From: Polaromonas sp.
GTDB lineage: Bacteria; Pseudomonadota; Gammaproteobacteria; Burkholderiales; Burkholderiaceae_C
Reading direction: 5' to 3'
DNA: 56,853 bases
Assembly (NCBI RefSeq): GCF_013817205.1
Contig: NZ_JACDDD010000012.1
Location: 1-56,853 of the forward strand
Shown: positions 1 through 9,133 of the stretch, in pieces
Layout of the letters: each line of letters begins with the position of its first letter
How positions within the stretch are numbered: the first letter of the stretch is position 1
Notes under the pieces: generated by a model
The model's database searches: none
Told to the model about the DNA's origin: nothing
The model's input: only the letters and a program-made list of their open reading frames with translations
Position numbers and translations under genes: made by a program

Positions 1-1011
1 GCCCTGCACCACGCCGCGCATGATCATGAACGCAATTGGCGTGAAGGCAAAGGTTTGCGCAACCCAGACACCGAACCAGCCGTAAAACCAGCGGGATGGC
101 TCAATGCCAAACGCGTACTCCAGAAACTGGTTCACTACCCCCGCGCGGCCAAACAGCAAAATCAAGCCGAGGCCCACCACAAAAGGAGGGGTGATGATGG
201 GCAGCATCGCCAGGATATTTAACGGCTTGGTAAAGCGTTTGCTGGCACGCTCAGACATCAATGCCATCATCGTGCCGAGCAGCACGGTACTGGTGGCTGT
301 CATCAAGCCCAAGAACAAGGTGTTCCAGGCCACCCCGCAGCTTTGCCCATCAGCGAGGCAGCCAAACCCGAAGTTGCGCGCAGTCGCTACGCGATTCCAT
401 AACGCCAACGGCGACCAGGTGCCGTCTTCCAGGTAAAAAGCGCCGCTTAACGCCTTGAGAACCGGAAACAAAATAAACAAAGCCAACATCGTGCCGCAGC
501 CCACAACGGCAGCCGACACGAACAAATCCCCTTTGAAATAGCCTCGGCGAGCCACTCCAAAAGCCATCACAACCACCAATGACGCCAACGCAACAAAGCC
601 GCCCCAACCGATGCCAAACTGGCCCTTGCCCAACGCGCCAAATGCATTGCTGAGCGCTTCAAATGACCAGCCTTTGGCGCCTATCGCAAACCCCGACAGC
701 ATCAAACCCACAACACCCAGAGCGCCTGCCGCCAGCAGCACCGTACCTTGCTTTTTAGTTGGCAACATACTCGCGCCCAAAGCCGCAAAAGCCAATGCAA
801 CGAGGCCTACCCAAAGCCACGGCCGCTGGTATTCGGCTGCCTGCATCAACCCGTTACCGGCTTGCTCGTTTGAAAACACCTGCGGAATCGACAACAGGCC
901 GTTGGTGTCCTGAATGGCATACCAGGGAAAAGCCAAATAGCCTAAAAAACCCAATGCTATGCATGACCAAATACCTGAGTTGAGCCACTGACGGTCTGCT
1001 TGTTGGGCCAT
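1..1011 (-). CDS. Fe3+-type ABC transporter permease, partial (3' end outside window)
   Basis: The frame is open from an ATG at 1011 to the left edge, giving 337 residues of an inner-membrane permease whose C-terminal part lies outside the window. The N-terminus (MAQQADRQWLNS) leads into a hydrophobic segment at about residues 12-30, and further membrane segments follow near 67-100, 120-140 and 150-175. The later stretch around ILAMLPIITPPFVVGLGL resembles the FbpB/AfuB/SfuB family, long permeases with two fused BPD_transp_1 halves. It lies 13 bases after the binding-protein gene at 1025-2050 in the same direction, so the two are probably co-transcribed. The substrate (ferric iron or another anion or metal chelate) is inferred from the binding-protein family. 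The ribosome site is weak. Confidence 0.8.
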   Translation of the reverse strand, partial: MAQQADRQWLNSGIWSCIALGFLGYLAFPWYAIQDTNGLLSIPQVFSNEQAGNGLMQAAEYQRPWLWVGLVALAFAALGASMLPTKKQGTVLLAAGALGVVGLMLSGFAIGAKGWSFEALSNAFGALGKGQFGIGWGGFVALASLVVVMAFGVARRGYFKGDLFVSAAVVGCGTMLALFILFPVLKALSGAFYLEDGTWSPLALWNRVATARNFGFGCLADGQSCGVAWNTLFLGLMTATSTVLLGTMMALMSERASKRFTKPLNILAMLPIITPPFVVGLGLILLFGRAGVVNQFLEYAFGIEPSRWFYGWFGVWVAQTFAFTPIAFMIMRGVVQG

Positions 1012-1024
1012 GTGCGAAGTGGAT

Positions 1025-2050
1025 TTACTTGGCACTGTTAAAAACTTCTTTTTCCCACTTTTCAATGAGCCGGCGACGCTCTGCGCTGGCACCGTACTTT
1101 GCCAAGTCGTAATTAATGAACTTCGCCCCTTTGACTTTAGGTGCGCCCTCTGGATCTGGCGTGTTGCGATTCGACGGGAATTGGTAAGAGCGCGACGTTG
1201 CCGCAACGCGCTGGCCTGCGGGCGACAATGCCCAATCGTAGAATTTTTTGGCTTCGTTCAAATGAGGCGCGCCTTTGACAATACTCATGGCGCCCACGCT
1301 GTAGCCTGTGCCTTCGCAGGGGGCAACATAGGCAACCGGGAACTTTTGTTCGGCTTCTTGCGCCGCGTTGTGTAAAAAGCTGATGGACACTGCGCTTTCA
1401 CCCTTGGCAACCGCCTTGATCGGGCCCAATCCCTGACGTGAGTATGCGTTCATGTTTTTATGCATGGCCTGCATGAATTTAAAGGCTGCATCTTCACCCA
1501 TGACCTGTACAAAGGTAGCAATGGCGACATAGCTCGTGCCGCTGGATTGCGCATTGGCCATTTGCAACTCTCCTTTATAAACAGGGTTGACCAAGTCCTT
1601 CCAGCACTTGGGGGCTGGCAGCTTCTTTTTGGCCAACAGTTCGGTGTTGTAGGCAATACCCAGCACTTCTGAATACAAACCCACAGTCTTGTAGCCTGAT
1701 GCCTTGGCCGTGTCTTGCGCCCACGGGTGCAATTGACCAAGCAAAGGCGAGCGGTACTCATCAACCAGTCCGAGCTCTGCCGCCTGAAAATGCGGGTCAG
1801 ACGTGCCGCCAAACCACACGTCCATTTTCGGCCTCTCTTTTTCGGCCATGAGCTGCGCAAAAGACTCGCCAGTGGGCTTGTTGACAACATTGACTTTGAC
1901 GTTATTCAAACGCTCGTACACCACTGCCGCATTGCGGCACCACTCGGGGTTCATGCTGCACACCACGTTGACCTGCGCAGCCTGAGCCACGCCCGCAAAC
2001 GCCAAGCACAGAAACAAACCCGAACGAACGACCTTAAGAAACTTCATCAT
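1025..2050 (-). CDS. Fe3+-type ABC transporter periplasmic substrate-binding protein (copy 1)
   Basis: A 341-residue extracytoplasmic binding protein of the AfuA/FbpA type (SBP_bac_6/8 class). I start at MMKFLK; the 13 extra upstream residues in the open frame do not look like protein. A signal peptide ends near FAGVAQA. Family features include DVWFGGTSDPHFQAAE, a YNTELLAKKK segment, a QSSGTSY ligand-loop region and the C-terminal KYGASAERRRLIEKWEKEVF. It is a tandem paralogue of the neighbour at 2111-3124, matching along its whole length, and probably feeds the permease just downstream. The ligand cannot be read from sequence; ferric ion is the family's usual one. Confidence 0.88.
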   Translation of the reverse strand: MMKFLKVVRSGLFLCLAFAGVAQAAQVNVVCSMNPEWCRNAAVVYERLNNVKVNVVNKPTGESFAQLMAEKERPKMDVWFGGTSDPHFQAAELGLVDEYRSPLLGQLHPWAQDTAKASGYKTVGLYSEVLGIAYNTELLAKKKLPAPKCWKDLVNPVYKGELQMANAQSSGTSYVAIATFVQVMGEDAAFKFMQAMHKNMNAYSRQGLGPIKAVAKGESAVSISFLHNAAQEAEQKFPVAYVAPCEGTGYSVGAMSIVKGAPHLNEAKKFYDWALSPAGQRVAATSRSYQFPSNRNTPDPEGAPKVKGAKFINYDLAKYGASAERRRLIEKWEKEVFNSAK

Positions 2051-2110
2051 CTGCCCACAACTTTCAAATAAACAGGACAACCCAAGCACTGAGCGCAGTG
2101 TTCAAGCAGT

Positions 2111-3124
2111 CTACTTTTGTTGATTGAATACTTCTTTCTCCCACTTTGCGATCAGGCGACGTCGCTCAGCACTGGCGCCGTACTTGGCGTAGTCATAGTT
2201 GATCAGTTTGATCTTGCTGGGGTTCGTCATGCGCGGGTCAACTGGCACTTTGGCGTTGCTGGGCAACTGGAACTGCTTGGCCGCCAAACCAAACTGTTGC
2301 CCGCCAGGGGTTAATGCCCACTCATAAAACTTCTTTGCGGCCTCGGTGTTGGGACCGTCTTTCACAATGCTCATGGAGCCCACCTCGGCACCCGTGCCTT
2401 CTATCGGGGTCACTGAAGCAGCCGGAAAACCCTGCGCTGCTTCAGTCGTCACGTCATGCACAAAGCTGATCGACACCGCGGTTTCGCCACGAGCCACAGC
2501 TTTAGCCGGGGCCACGCCCGAACGCGTGTAGGTGCTGACGTTTTTGTGCAGCTGCTTCATGTACTCAAACGCCTTGTCTTCACCCATCAATTGCACCAGC
2601 GTGGCAATAACGGTGTATGACGTGCCGCTGGACGCGGCATTGGCCATCTGGATTTCGCCCTTGTACTCAGGCCTGAGCAAATCGGCCCAGGATTTGGGAG
2701 CTGCGATTTTCTTTTTTGCCAGCAATTCGGTGTTGTAGCCAAAGCCCAAGGGGCCAAGGTACACGCCGACCGTGCGGAATTTTGAGTCCGCAGCCTGCTT
2801 TTGCGCCCATGGGTAAAGCGCGCCAAGCTGGGGAGACTTGTACTCAAGCGTCAGGTTTTGCTCTGCTGCCTGCAAGTGGGGGTCCCCCGTGCCGCCAAAC
2901 CAGATGTCGGTTTTAGGGTTGGCTTTTTCAGCGTTGATTTGCGCCAGCGCCTCACCCGAACCCTTGGCCACCATGTTGACCTTGACGCCGGTTGTTTTGG
3001 CATAGACGGTGGACATCAAATTGCACCATTCGGCCTGGACCGAGCAAATGATATTGACCTGGCCCTGAGCAGCCACGCCACCGGACAAACCGGCGAGGAG
3101 CACGGCGGTTAAATAAATCTTCAT
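2111..3124 (-). CDS. Fe3+-type ABC transporter periplasmic substrate-binding protein (copy 2)
   Basis: A 337-residue periplasmic binding protein. The start chosen is MKIYLTAVLL, which begins a clean signal peptide ending GVAAQ and has AGAGG-like bases upstream; the longer frame to 3259 is non-coding. It carries the same landmarks as copy 1: DIWFGGTGDPHLQAAE, YNTELLAKKK, SSGTSY and KYGASAERRRLIAKWEKEVF. The two copies look roughly half identical by eye, so this is an old duplication rather than a recent one. It is first in a three-gene run (two binding proteins, then permease) divergent from zwf. Whether the copies bind different ligands is unknown. Confidence 0.88.
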   Translation of the reverse strand: MKIYLTAVLLAGLSGGVAAQGQVNIICSVQAEWCNLMSTVYAKTTGVKVNMVAKGSGEALAQINAEKANPKTDIWFGGTGDPHLQAAEQNLTLEYKSPQLGALYPWAQKQAADSKFRTVGVYLGPLGFGYNTELLAKKKIAAPKSWADLLRPEYKGEIQMANAASSGTSYTVIATLVQLMGEDKAFEYMKQLHKNVSTYTRSGVAPAKAVARGETAVSISFVHDVTTEAAQGFPAASVTPIEGTGAEVGSMSIVKDGPNTEAAKKFYEWALTPGGQQFGLAAKQFQLPSNAKVPVDPRMTNPSKIKLINYDYAKYGASAERRRLIAKWEKEVFNQQK

Positions 3125-3310
3125 AAGACCTCTGAAATGAGTAACTGGATTACATCGCGAGCATAGCCGACGGGCACACATCGGCCTTTGGGGGAAACAC
3201 CAACATCTGTCAAAGCGCACCAACGAGAAGATCCTGACACCAGCAAATGATGAAACCAAGTTACAGTTACAACATCCACTTTGTACCTGACCTTGACCCT
3301 CAGGATTTCC

Positions 3311-4777
3311 ATGAGCTTTGACCTCGTCTTATTCGGTGGCACGGGTGATCTGACCTGGCGCAAATTGATGCCCGCACTATTTCAAGCTTTCCGGCACGGC
3401 TCGCTGCCGCCCGAGGGCCGCATCATCGGCGTGGGGCGTGACAGCATGAGCGATGACCAATACCGCGCCCTGATCCACTCGCGTTTTGACCAGGTGGAGC
3501 TGGCCAAGCGTCCCAGCGCCGGCGAGTTCGAGCAGTTTGCCGCCCTGTTGCACTACTTGCGCATGGATCTGTCGCAAGCCGCCGACTATGCACAGCTGGC
3601 GGACATCCTGAAAGCCCGCCAGGCCAACACCGTGGTGATGTACCTGGCGACCGCGCCGGCCCTGTTCACCGGCATCTGCGAAAACATGGCGGCCGTGGGA
3701 CTCAATGGCCCGCAGACCCGGGTGGTGCTGGAAAAGCCGCTGGGCCATGATCTGGCCTCGAATCGCGCCATCAACGAAGCGGTGCTGCGGGTGCTGCCGG
3801 AAAGGCAGATCTTCCGGATTGACCACTACCTGGGCAAACCATCGGTGCAAAACCTGTTTGCCATGCGTTTCGGTAATTCGCTGTTCGAGCCGCTCTGGCG
3901 CCGCGAAACGATTGCCAACATCCAGATCACGATTGCCGAAGAGCTGGGCGTTGAAAAGCGCGGAGCTTTCTATGACAACACCGGCGCGTTGCGCGACATG
4001 GTGCAAAACCATGCACTGCAGCTGCTCTGCGCCATCGGCATGGAGCCACCCATCAACGCCCATGCCGACGCCATCCGCGACGAAAAACTGAAGGTGCTGC
4101 GTTCGCTCAAGCCCTGGACACCGGAAACCCTGAAGCAACACGCCATTCGCGGCCAGTACGCCGCAGGCAACATCAACGGCGAAGCGGTGCCCGGCTACCT
4201 GCAGGAAAGCGGTGTCCACCCGGACAGCCGGACCGAAACCTTTGTATCGCTGCGTGCCGAGATTGCCAACTGGCGCTGGGCAGGCGTGCCGTTTTACATA
4301 CGCACCGGCAAACGCCTGGCGGACCGCGATGCACACATCGAGGTCAACTTCAGGCCTACGCCGCACGCCATCTTCAAGTCGCCGCAAGGCGCCGGCAACC
4401 GGCTGGTGATCAACCTGCAACCCAAGGACGGGCTGGAGTTGCACCTGTTCGCGCAGGGCCAGGACAACCGCGCAGGTGGACGTGCGGCGGGCCAGACGCT
4501 GGCGCCGGTGCAGCTCGACCTTGATTTTGACAAGCGCTTCGGGACCGAACGCGTGGGCGCGTACGAACGCCTGCTACTCGATGTGATCAATGGGCGGCTG
4601 AATCTGTTTGTGCGCAGTGACGAGCAGGAAGAAGCCTGGCGCTGGGTCGAACCCATCCTCGACGCATGGAAGCATGACGCAGACGGCCCGCGCCCCTACA
4701 CGGCCGGCACCTGGGGGCCCAGCGCATCGAGCGCCATGATTGCGCGGGATGACTATTGCTGGAGCGAGGAGTGTTAG
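3311..4777 (+). CDS. zwf: glucose-6-phosphate 1-dehydrogenase
   Basis: A cytoplasmic enzyme of 488 residues, the usual length, oxidising glucose-6-phosphate to 6-phosphogluconolactone with NADP+ as the entry to the Entner-Doudoroff and pentose phosphate routes. The nucleotide-binding motif GGTGDL lies at residues 9-14 and the active-site signature RIDHYLGK at 169-176. An EKPLGHDL segment, also typical, is present. I start at MSFDLVLFGG rather than the upstream ATG at 3281. Its TAG stop is followed directly by a palindromic repeat (4777-4822) and then by hexR, the usual regulator of this gene in proteobacteria. Confidence 0.97.
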   Translation: MSFDLVLFGGTGDLTWRKLMPALFQAFRHGSLPPEGRIIGVGRDSMSDDQYRALIHSRFDQVELAKRPSAGEFEQFAALLHYLRMDLSQAADYAQLADILKARQANTVVMYLATAPALFTGICENMAAVGLNGPQTRVVLEKPLGHDLASNRAINEAVLRVLPERQIFRIDHYLGKPSVQNLFAMRFGNSLFEPLWRRETIANIQITIAEELGVEKRGAFYDNTGALRDMVQNHALQLLCAIGMEPPINAHADAIRDEKLKVLRSLKPWTPETLKQHAIRGQYAAGNINGEAVPGYLQESGVHPDSRTETFVSLRAEIANWRWAGVPFYIRTGKRLADRDAHIEVNFRPTPHAIFKSPQGAGNRLVINLQPKDGLELHLFAQGQDNRAGGRAAGQTLAPVQLDLDFDKRFGTERVGAYERLLLDVINGRLNLFVRSDEQEEAWRWVEPILDAWKHDADGPRPYTAGTWGPSASSAMIARDDYCWSEEC

Positions 4778-4822
4778 CCCCCACGCTTGTCGCTTCGCGT
4801 ACTGCGCTGCCCCCCGGGGGGG
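4777..4822 (+). repeat. GCCCCCACGCTTGTC-type palindromic repeat at the zwf stop codon
   Basis: This copy of a 46-base element begins at the G of the zwf TAG stop and ends in a run of six C followed by seven G, a strong hairpin. The first 45 or so bases match, with a few differences, the left half of the three 84-base tandem copies in cobT (41137-41388). On the plus strand it could act as a terminator-like structure after zwf, although no T tract follows. Confidence 0.75.
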
Positions 4823-4915
4823 CCGCTGCGCCTGCGGGCTGGCAGAGCCAGACCCGCGGCCCCTGCTTGCAATACGCAATCGGGGATGTGGTGCGCGACG
4901 TTTCCGGGGCATCCA

Positions 4916-5764
4916 GTGCTTGACCGTATAAAGGCTTGTTTACCCTCGCTGGCGCCGGCGGAGCAGCGGGTTGCGCACCTGGTGCTGGGCGACCCGCGGG
5001 CATTTGCCAACCTGCCGGTGACGGAGCTGGCCTCGCGCGCGCATGTGAGCAAACCCACGGTGATCCGCTTTTGCCGCAGCGTGGGTTACGACGGCCTGTC
5101 GGACTTCAAGCTCAAGCTGGCCGGCAGCGTCAGCGAAGGTGTGCCGTTTATTCACCGCAGCGTGGACGTGGACGACAAGACCAGTGACGTGCTGGTCAAG
5201 GTGATTGACAACACCGTGGCGGCTTTCCTGAAATACCGCAATGACGCCAGCTCGGCAGCCATCGAAAAAGCCGCGCTCGCGCTGGCCGCCACTTACAAGA
5301 CCGGGCAACGCATCGAGTTTTTCGGTGCCGGAAACTCCGGCATCGTCGCGCAGGATGCACAACACAAGTTTTTCCGCCTCGGCGTGCACGCCATCGCTTA
5401 CAGCGACGGCCACATGCAGGTGATGAGTGCCTCGATGCTCGGGCCGGGGGACTGTGTGGTGATCATCTCCAATTCCGGCCGCACCCGTGACCTGATGGAC
5501 GCGGAAAGCATCGCTCGAAAGAACGGCGCAACCACCATCGTGATCACTGCAAGTGGTTCACCCCTGGCCTCGGCCGCTCACATCCACCTGGCGGCCGACC
5601 ACCCGGAAGGTTACGACCGCTACAGTCCCATGGTCTCTCGCCTGCTGCACCTGATGATCATCGACATCCTGGCGACCTGCGTGGCGCTGCGCATCGGTGG
5701 CGACAAACTGCAGCCTCTGCTCAGGGAGATGAAGAACAATTTGCGGAACAAGCGCTACGCTTGA
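4916..5764 (+). CDS. hexR: HexR-type MurR/RpiR family transcriptional regulator
   Basis: A DNA-binding regulator of about 282 residues. An N-terminal RpiR-type helix-turn-helix (ELASRAHVSKPTVIRFCRSV) is followed by a SIS sugar-phosphate domain at about 120-250, with the characteristic GAGNSGIVAQDAQHKFFRLG and ISNSGRT segments. HexR is known to sense 2-keto-3-deoxy-6-phosphogluconate and repress zwf and Entner-Doudoroff genes, which fits its place directly after zwf. I prefer a GTG start at 4916 (VLDRIKACLPSLAPAEQ), because homologues begin there as MLDRI. An ATG at 4886 is possible, but the frame further upstream is translated repeat sequence. Confidence 0.9.
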   Translation: MLDRIKACLPSLAPAEQRVAHLVLGDPRAFANLPVTELASRAHVSKPTVIRFCRSVGYDGLSDFKLKLAGSVSEGVPFIHRSVDVDDKTSDVLVKVIDNTVAAFLKYRNDASSAAIEKAALALAATYKTGQRIEFFGAGNSGIVAQDAQHKFFRLGVHAIAYSDGHMQVMSASMLGPGDCVVIISNSGRTRDLMDAESIARKNGATTIVITASGSPLASAAHIHLAADHPEGYDRYSPMVSRLLHLMIIDILATCVALRIGGDKLQPLLREMKNNLRNKRYA

Positions 5765-5979
5765 GTTTTCCCGTGCTGTGAAGCCTGTAAAAGCCGGGGT
5801 TGCCCGGAGGCAACTCTTCCGTGTTGCATCGCCACAAGGAAAGTACGCAAAGAAGAGGCGACCCTGTGGTCCAGGTCCTTCCTCGTCGCTTCAGGCAAGT
5901 TCTGGTGCTTGCCGAAAATGTGGAACCTCAGCCAATCGCTCACCCTCTCGCCTTGGGTGAATTGCCGCAAAATACGCCG

Positions 5980-6783
5980 ATGACCTCATCCAGCTCCTTC
6001 CCCCGCTTCTGGGCCGACCTCACAAGCCCCGACTTCACGCGCCTCGACGCTGCGGCGACGATTGCCGTATTGCCGGTTGCGGCGATCGAACAGCATGGGC
6101 CGCATCTACCGCTCAGTGTGGACACCGACCTGGTCAACGGGGTGATCGCGCACTGCCTGCCGCATCTGCAAAACGTTCCGGTGCTGTTCTTGCCGACCCA
6201 AACCACGGGCCGCAGCATTGAGCACATCGCCTTTGCGGGCACGCTGACCCTGGGCGCAGCGACGCTGATTCAGGGCTGGGTAGACATTGGCGAATGTGTG
6301 GCACGCACCGGCATCAAAAAACTGGTGCTGCTCAATTCGCATGGCGGCAATGTCTCGACGCTGGACATCGTCGGACGCGAGTTGCGCGCGCGTTTCGGCC
6401 TGACGGTGTTCACGGTCAACACCTTCAGCCTGCCCATGCCGGCCGAGGTCAAACAACTGTTTGGCCCTGACGAGGAGCGTTTCGGCGTGCATGGCGGCGA
6501 TGCGGAAACCTCGATGATGCTGGCGCTGCACCCGCACAAGGTGGACATGGCGCAGGCGCAGAACTTTCATTCGAGCAGCCAGGACCGCGCGCGCCAGCAC
6601 GTCATCCTTGGCAATGGCAGCAGCGCCAAACTGGCCTGGGCCGCGCAGGACCTGAACCCGCAGGGCGCGGCCGGCAACGCGGCGGCCGCCACTGCGGAAA
6701 AAGGGCGGGTCGTGCTGCAGGCCAGCGGGCTGGCCCTGGCGCAGTTGCTGAACGAGGTGGGGCAGCTTGCAACTCTGCCTTGA
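5980..6783 (+). CDS. creatininase-family amidohydrolase
   Basis: A 267-residue cytoplasmic metal-dependent hydrolase of the creatininase superfamily (creatinine amidohydrolase, MftE and ArfB relatives). Metal ligands fit the pattern: an E-H-D set in AAIEQHGPHLPLSVDTD near residues 30-46, then NSHGGN and HGGDAETS. The start MTSSSSFPRFW at 5980 is chosen because upstream codons show no family similarity. Creatinine hydrolysis is only one activity in this family, and no creatinase or sarcosine genes accompany it, so the substrate remains open. Confidence 0.85.
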   Translation: MTSSSSFPRFWADLTSPDFTRLDAAATIAVLPVAAIEQHGPHLPLSVDTDLVNGVIAHCLPHLQNVPVLFLPTQTTGRSIEHIAFAGTLTLGAATLIQGWVDIGECVARTGIKKLVLLNSHGGNVSTLDIVGRELRARFGLTVFTVNTFSLPMPAEVKQLFGPDEERFGVHGGDAETSMMLALHPHKVDMAQAQNFHSSSQDRARQHVILGNGSSAKLAWAAQDLNPQGAAGNAAAATAEKGRVVLQASGLALAQLLNEVGQLATLP

Positions 6784-6904
6784 AGCGCATCTCGCAGCTC
6801 TCACAAAAACTGGGGGCATCGGCTGACAAACCCCCATGGGGCAACGGGTGAACAATCGGGCGGATGCGCGCCGACGGCGCGGCCTGAAAACTATTCAAGG
6901 ACTG

Positions 6905-8257
6905 ATGACCATGCGAGCCCTGCATTTTTCCGTCCCCGCGCCCCGCTGTGCCCTGCTGCCGCTGTGCGCGGTGTTAACCATCGGCCTGGCCGCTTGCGGC
7001 GACACCTCCAAGCTGCCACCGGGGGCCGATGTCGGTGCCGCCCCGACTCTTCCGGAGCCGGTTAAATCGCTGATCCCCACGGTGAACATTGCACCGGCCC
7101 AGGGCTGGCCCGAAGGCGTGATACCGCAACCGATGGCCGGCATGACGGTCACCGCGCTGGCCTCCGGGCTGGACCACCCGCGCTGGGTTTATACCCTGCC
7201 CAATGGTGATGTGCTGGTGGCTGAAAGCAACAAGCCACCCAAGCCCGATGCGGCGTTCAGCATCAAGGGCTGGATCATGGGCAAGGTCATGAAACGTGCC
7301 GGTGCCGGCGTACCGAGCGCCAACCGCATCACGCTGTTGCGCGATGTCGATGGCGACGGCAAGGCAGAAATTCGCACGGTGTTCATGCAGGGCCTGTTCT
7401 CGCCCTTTGGCATGGCGTTGGTGGGCAAGGAGTTGTTCATTGCCAATGCCGACGCGCTGGTCAAGGTGCCTTATGAAGAGGGCCAGACCACGATCAGCGC
7501 CACGCCGGTCAAGGTGGTGGACCTGCCGGCCGGCATCAACCACCACTGGACCAAAAACGTGATTGCCAGCCGCGACGGCAGCAAGCTGTATGTGACCGTG
7601 GGCTCCAACAGCAACGTCGGTGAAAACGGTATGGCCGTTGAGGTTGATCGCGCGGCGGTCCACGAGGTCGATCCCAAGGCCGGCACGCGGCGCCTGTTTG
7701 CTTCGGGCCTGCGCAACCCTAACGGCATGGGTTGGGCCGCCGATGGCACGCTTTGGACCGTGGTCAACGAGCGCGACGAGATCGGCAGCGACCTGGTGCC
7801 CGACTACCTGACCTCGGTCAGAGACGGGGCCTTTTACGGCTGGCCCTACAGCTACTACGGCCAGAACGTCGATGTGCGCGTCACGCCGCCGCGGCCCGAC
7901 CTGGTGGCCAAGGCCGTCTCACCCGACTATGCGCTGGGCTCGCATGTCGCACCGCTCGGCATGGCGTTTGCCGAGGGCAACAGCTTGCCCCCGTCGCTGG
8001 GCAGCGGCGTATTTGTTGGCCTGCATGGCTCCTGGAACCGCAAGCCGCTCAGCGGCTACAAGGTGGTGTTTGTGCCCTTTGCAGGCAGCAAGCCGGTGGG
8101 CAAACCCCTCGATGTGTTGACCGGGTTTCTCAGTCCGGACGGCAAGGCCTACGGACGGCCGGTCGGCGTGACCATCGACAAACGCGGCGCGCTGCTGGTG
8201 GCCGACGACGTGGGCAATGTGATCTGGCGAGTGGCCGGTGCCCCAGTGCGCCCGTGA
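6905..8257 (+). CDS. PQQ-dependent sugar dehydrogenase-like lipoprotein
   Basis: A roughly 450-residue exported protein of the glucose/sorbosone dehydrogenase family (soluble PQQ glucose dehydrogenase and YliI-like beta-propellers). The N-terminus has a signal sequence ending in a lipobox (IGLAAC followed by G), so it is probably anchored in the membrane facing the periplasm. Family landmarks include [46 protein letters not shown] and a C-terminal [18 protein letters not shown]. An ATG six bases further on (6911) has better spacing from AAGGA. No pqq biosynthesis genes are in the window. Family certain, substrate unknown. Confidence 0.85.
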   Translation: MTMRALHFSVPAPRCALLPLCAVLTIGLAACGDTSKLPPGADVGAAPTLPEPVKSLIPTVNIAPAQGWPEGVIPQPMAGMTVTALASGLDHPRWVYTLPNGDVLVAESNKPPKPDAAFSIKGWIMGKVMKRAGAGVPSANRITLLRDVDGDGKAEIRTVFMQGLFSPFGMALVGKELFIANADALVKVPYEEGQTTISATPVKVVDLPAGINHHWTKNVIASRDGSKLYVTVGSNSNVGENGMAVEVDRAAVHEVDPKAGTRRLFASGLRNPNGMGWAADGTLWTVVNERDEIGSDLVPDYLTSVRDGAFYGWPYSYYGQNVDVRVTPPRPDLVAKAVSPDYALGSHVAPLGMAFAEGNSLPPSLGSGVFVGLHGSWNRKPLSGYKVVFVPFAGSKPVGKPLDVLTGFLSPDGKAYGRPVGVTIDKRGALLVADDVGNVIWRVAGAPVRP

Positions 8258-8270
8258 CTCTGAATCAAAT

Positions 8271-8322
8271 CAGTCTCCAGCCCTCGTCGTTTTTGCGTTA
8301 GCAGCTATGAATTTAATAGCAA
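8271..8322 (+). repeat. GCTAT-ATAGC element, intergenic copy 1
   Basis: A roughly 52-base element downstream of the sugar dehydrogenase. It has the family layout: CTCCAGCCC at the left, a GCG-TTAGCA middle, then GCTATgaatttaATAGC (8304-8320). It matches copies at 22518-22570, 25221-25272 and, inverted, 37490-37541. Confidence 0.75.
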
Positions 8323-8339
8323 CTTGCGGCGGAGCCAAG

Positions 8340-9008
8340 TCAGGAATAGGTGATCCAGCTCGCGTGTTCAGGCGCGTCCAGGTGCGGCAGCGTGTTGTAG
8401 GTCACCAGCATGTGGCGCTTGGGCGTGAAGGCAAATTCGGTCAGCGAGCAGTTGCGTATGCGCAGGTTCAGTTCTATGGTGGTCTCGGGCGCGGTGCCCA
8501 GCACATGGCCGACGGCCGTGGCAATCGGCCCGCCGCTGGAGACCAGCAACACATTGCCGCTGTGATGGCTACGGATGTGGTCCAGCACACCGGTGATGCC
8601 GGCCACAAAATCGGTGTAGCTGGGCATACCCTGCGGGCTGACGACGCCGGCCATCCACTGCGCCAGGCCGTCTTTCAGCATGCGGAAGTGGCTGCGGTAC
8701 ATCTCGGGTGAGGTCGGCTTTTCCAGCTTGTGCGGATGGATCGCGCCTATCACCGCTTCGCTGTCGTATTCGTTCAAACCGCGCTGAGCCACCGCTTGCA
8801 TCAGTGTGCCCATGCCCTCGCAGATGCCCGCAAAGGTTTTCAGCTGCCGCTGCAGCGTGCCGGTGAAAGCCGCGTCAAAGGTGATGCCTTTGTACTTGAG
8901 GTATTCACCCAGGCGCACGCTTTGCCGGTAGCCCATCTCGCTGAGCACGTCGTAGTCGTCGGCGCCAAACGAGGCCTGGCCGTGGCGCACGAGGTAAAGG
9001 GTTCCCAT
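8340..9008 (-). CDS. histidine phosphatase family protein
   Basis: A 222-residue protein of the phosphoglycerate mutase-like (histidine phosphatase) superfamily. The catalytic RHG motif is at the N-terminus (MGTLYLVRHGQASFG), followed by the usual SEMGYRQSVRLGEYL segment. The second conserved histidine fits VLLVSSGGPIATAVGHVL poorly, since the common SHGG is SSGG here. The start at 9008 aligns with the family; upstream codons do not. It converges with the sugar dehydrogenase and is not obviously in an operon. The substrate is unknown, and the SSGG replacement may mean altered or reduced activity. Confidence 0.85.
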   Translation of the reverse strand: MGTLYLVRHGQASFGADDYDVLSEMGYRQSVRLGEYLKYKGITFDAAFTGTLQRQLKTFAGICEGMGTLMQAVAQRGLNEYDSEAVIGAIHPHKLEKPTSPEMYRSHFRMLKDGLAQWMAGVVSPQGMPSYTDFVAGITGVLDHIRSHHSGNVLLVSSGGPIATAVGHVLGTAPETTIELNLRIRNCSLTEFAFTPKRHMLVTYNTLPHLDAPEHASWITYS

Positions 9009-9133
9009 GCGCAAATTGTGACCAGGCACCGGGCGACGGCCAGTCGCACGGGCGACCGGCACGGTGCGACACTTGAGGGGCTGCGCCGCCAGAGTGGGCC
9101 GGAGATACGCGCTCCGACCCGCCCAGAATCCCA

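Noticed and set aside
3255-3275. HexR site before zwf (GTTACAGTTACAAC)
   Set aside because: A short direct repeat only; I cannot match it confidently to a betaproteobacterial HexR motif.
3377-4444. 355-codon open frame antisense to zwf
   Set aside because: Shadow of a GC-rich gene; the sense strand encodes an unmistakable G6PD.
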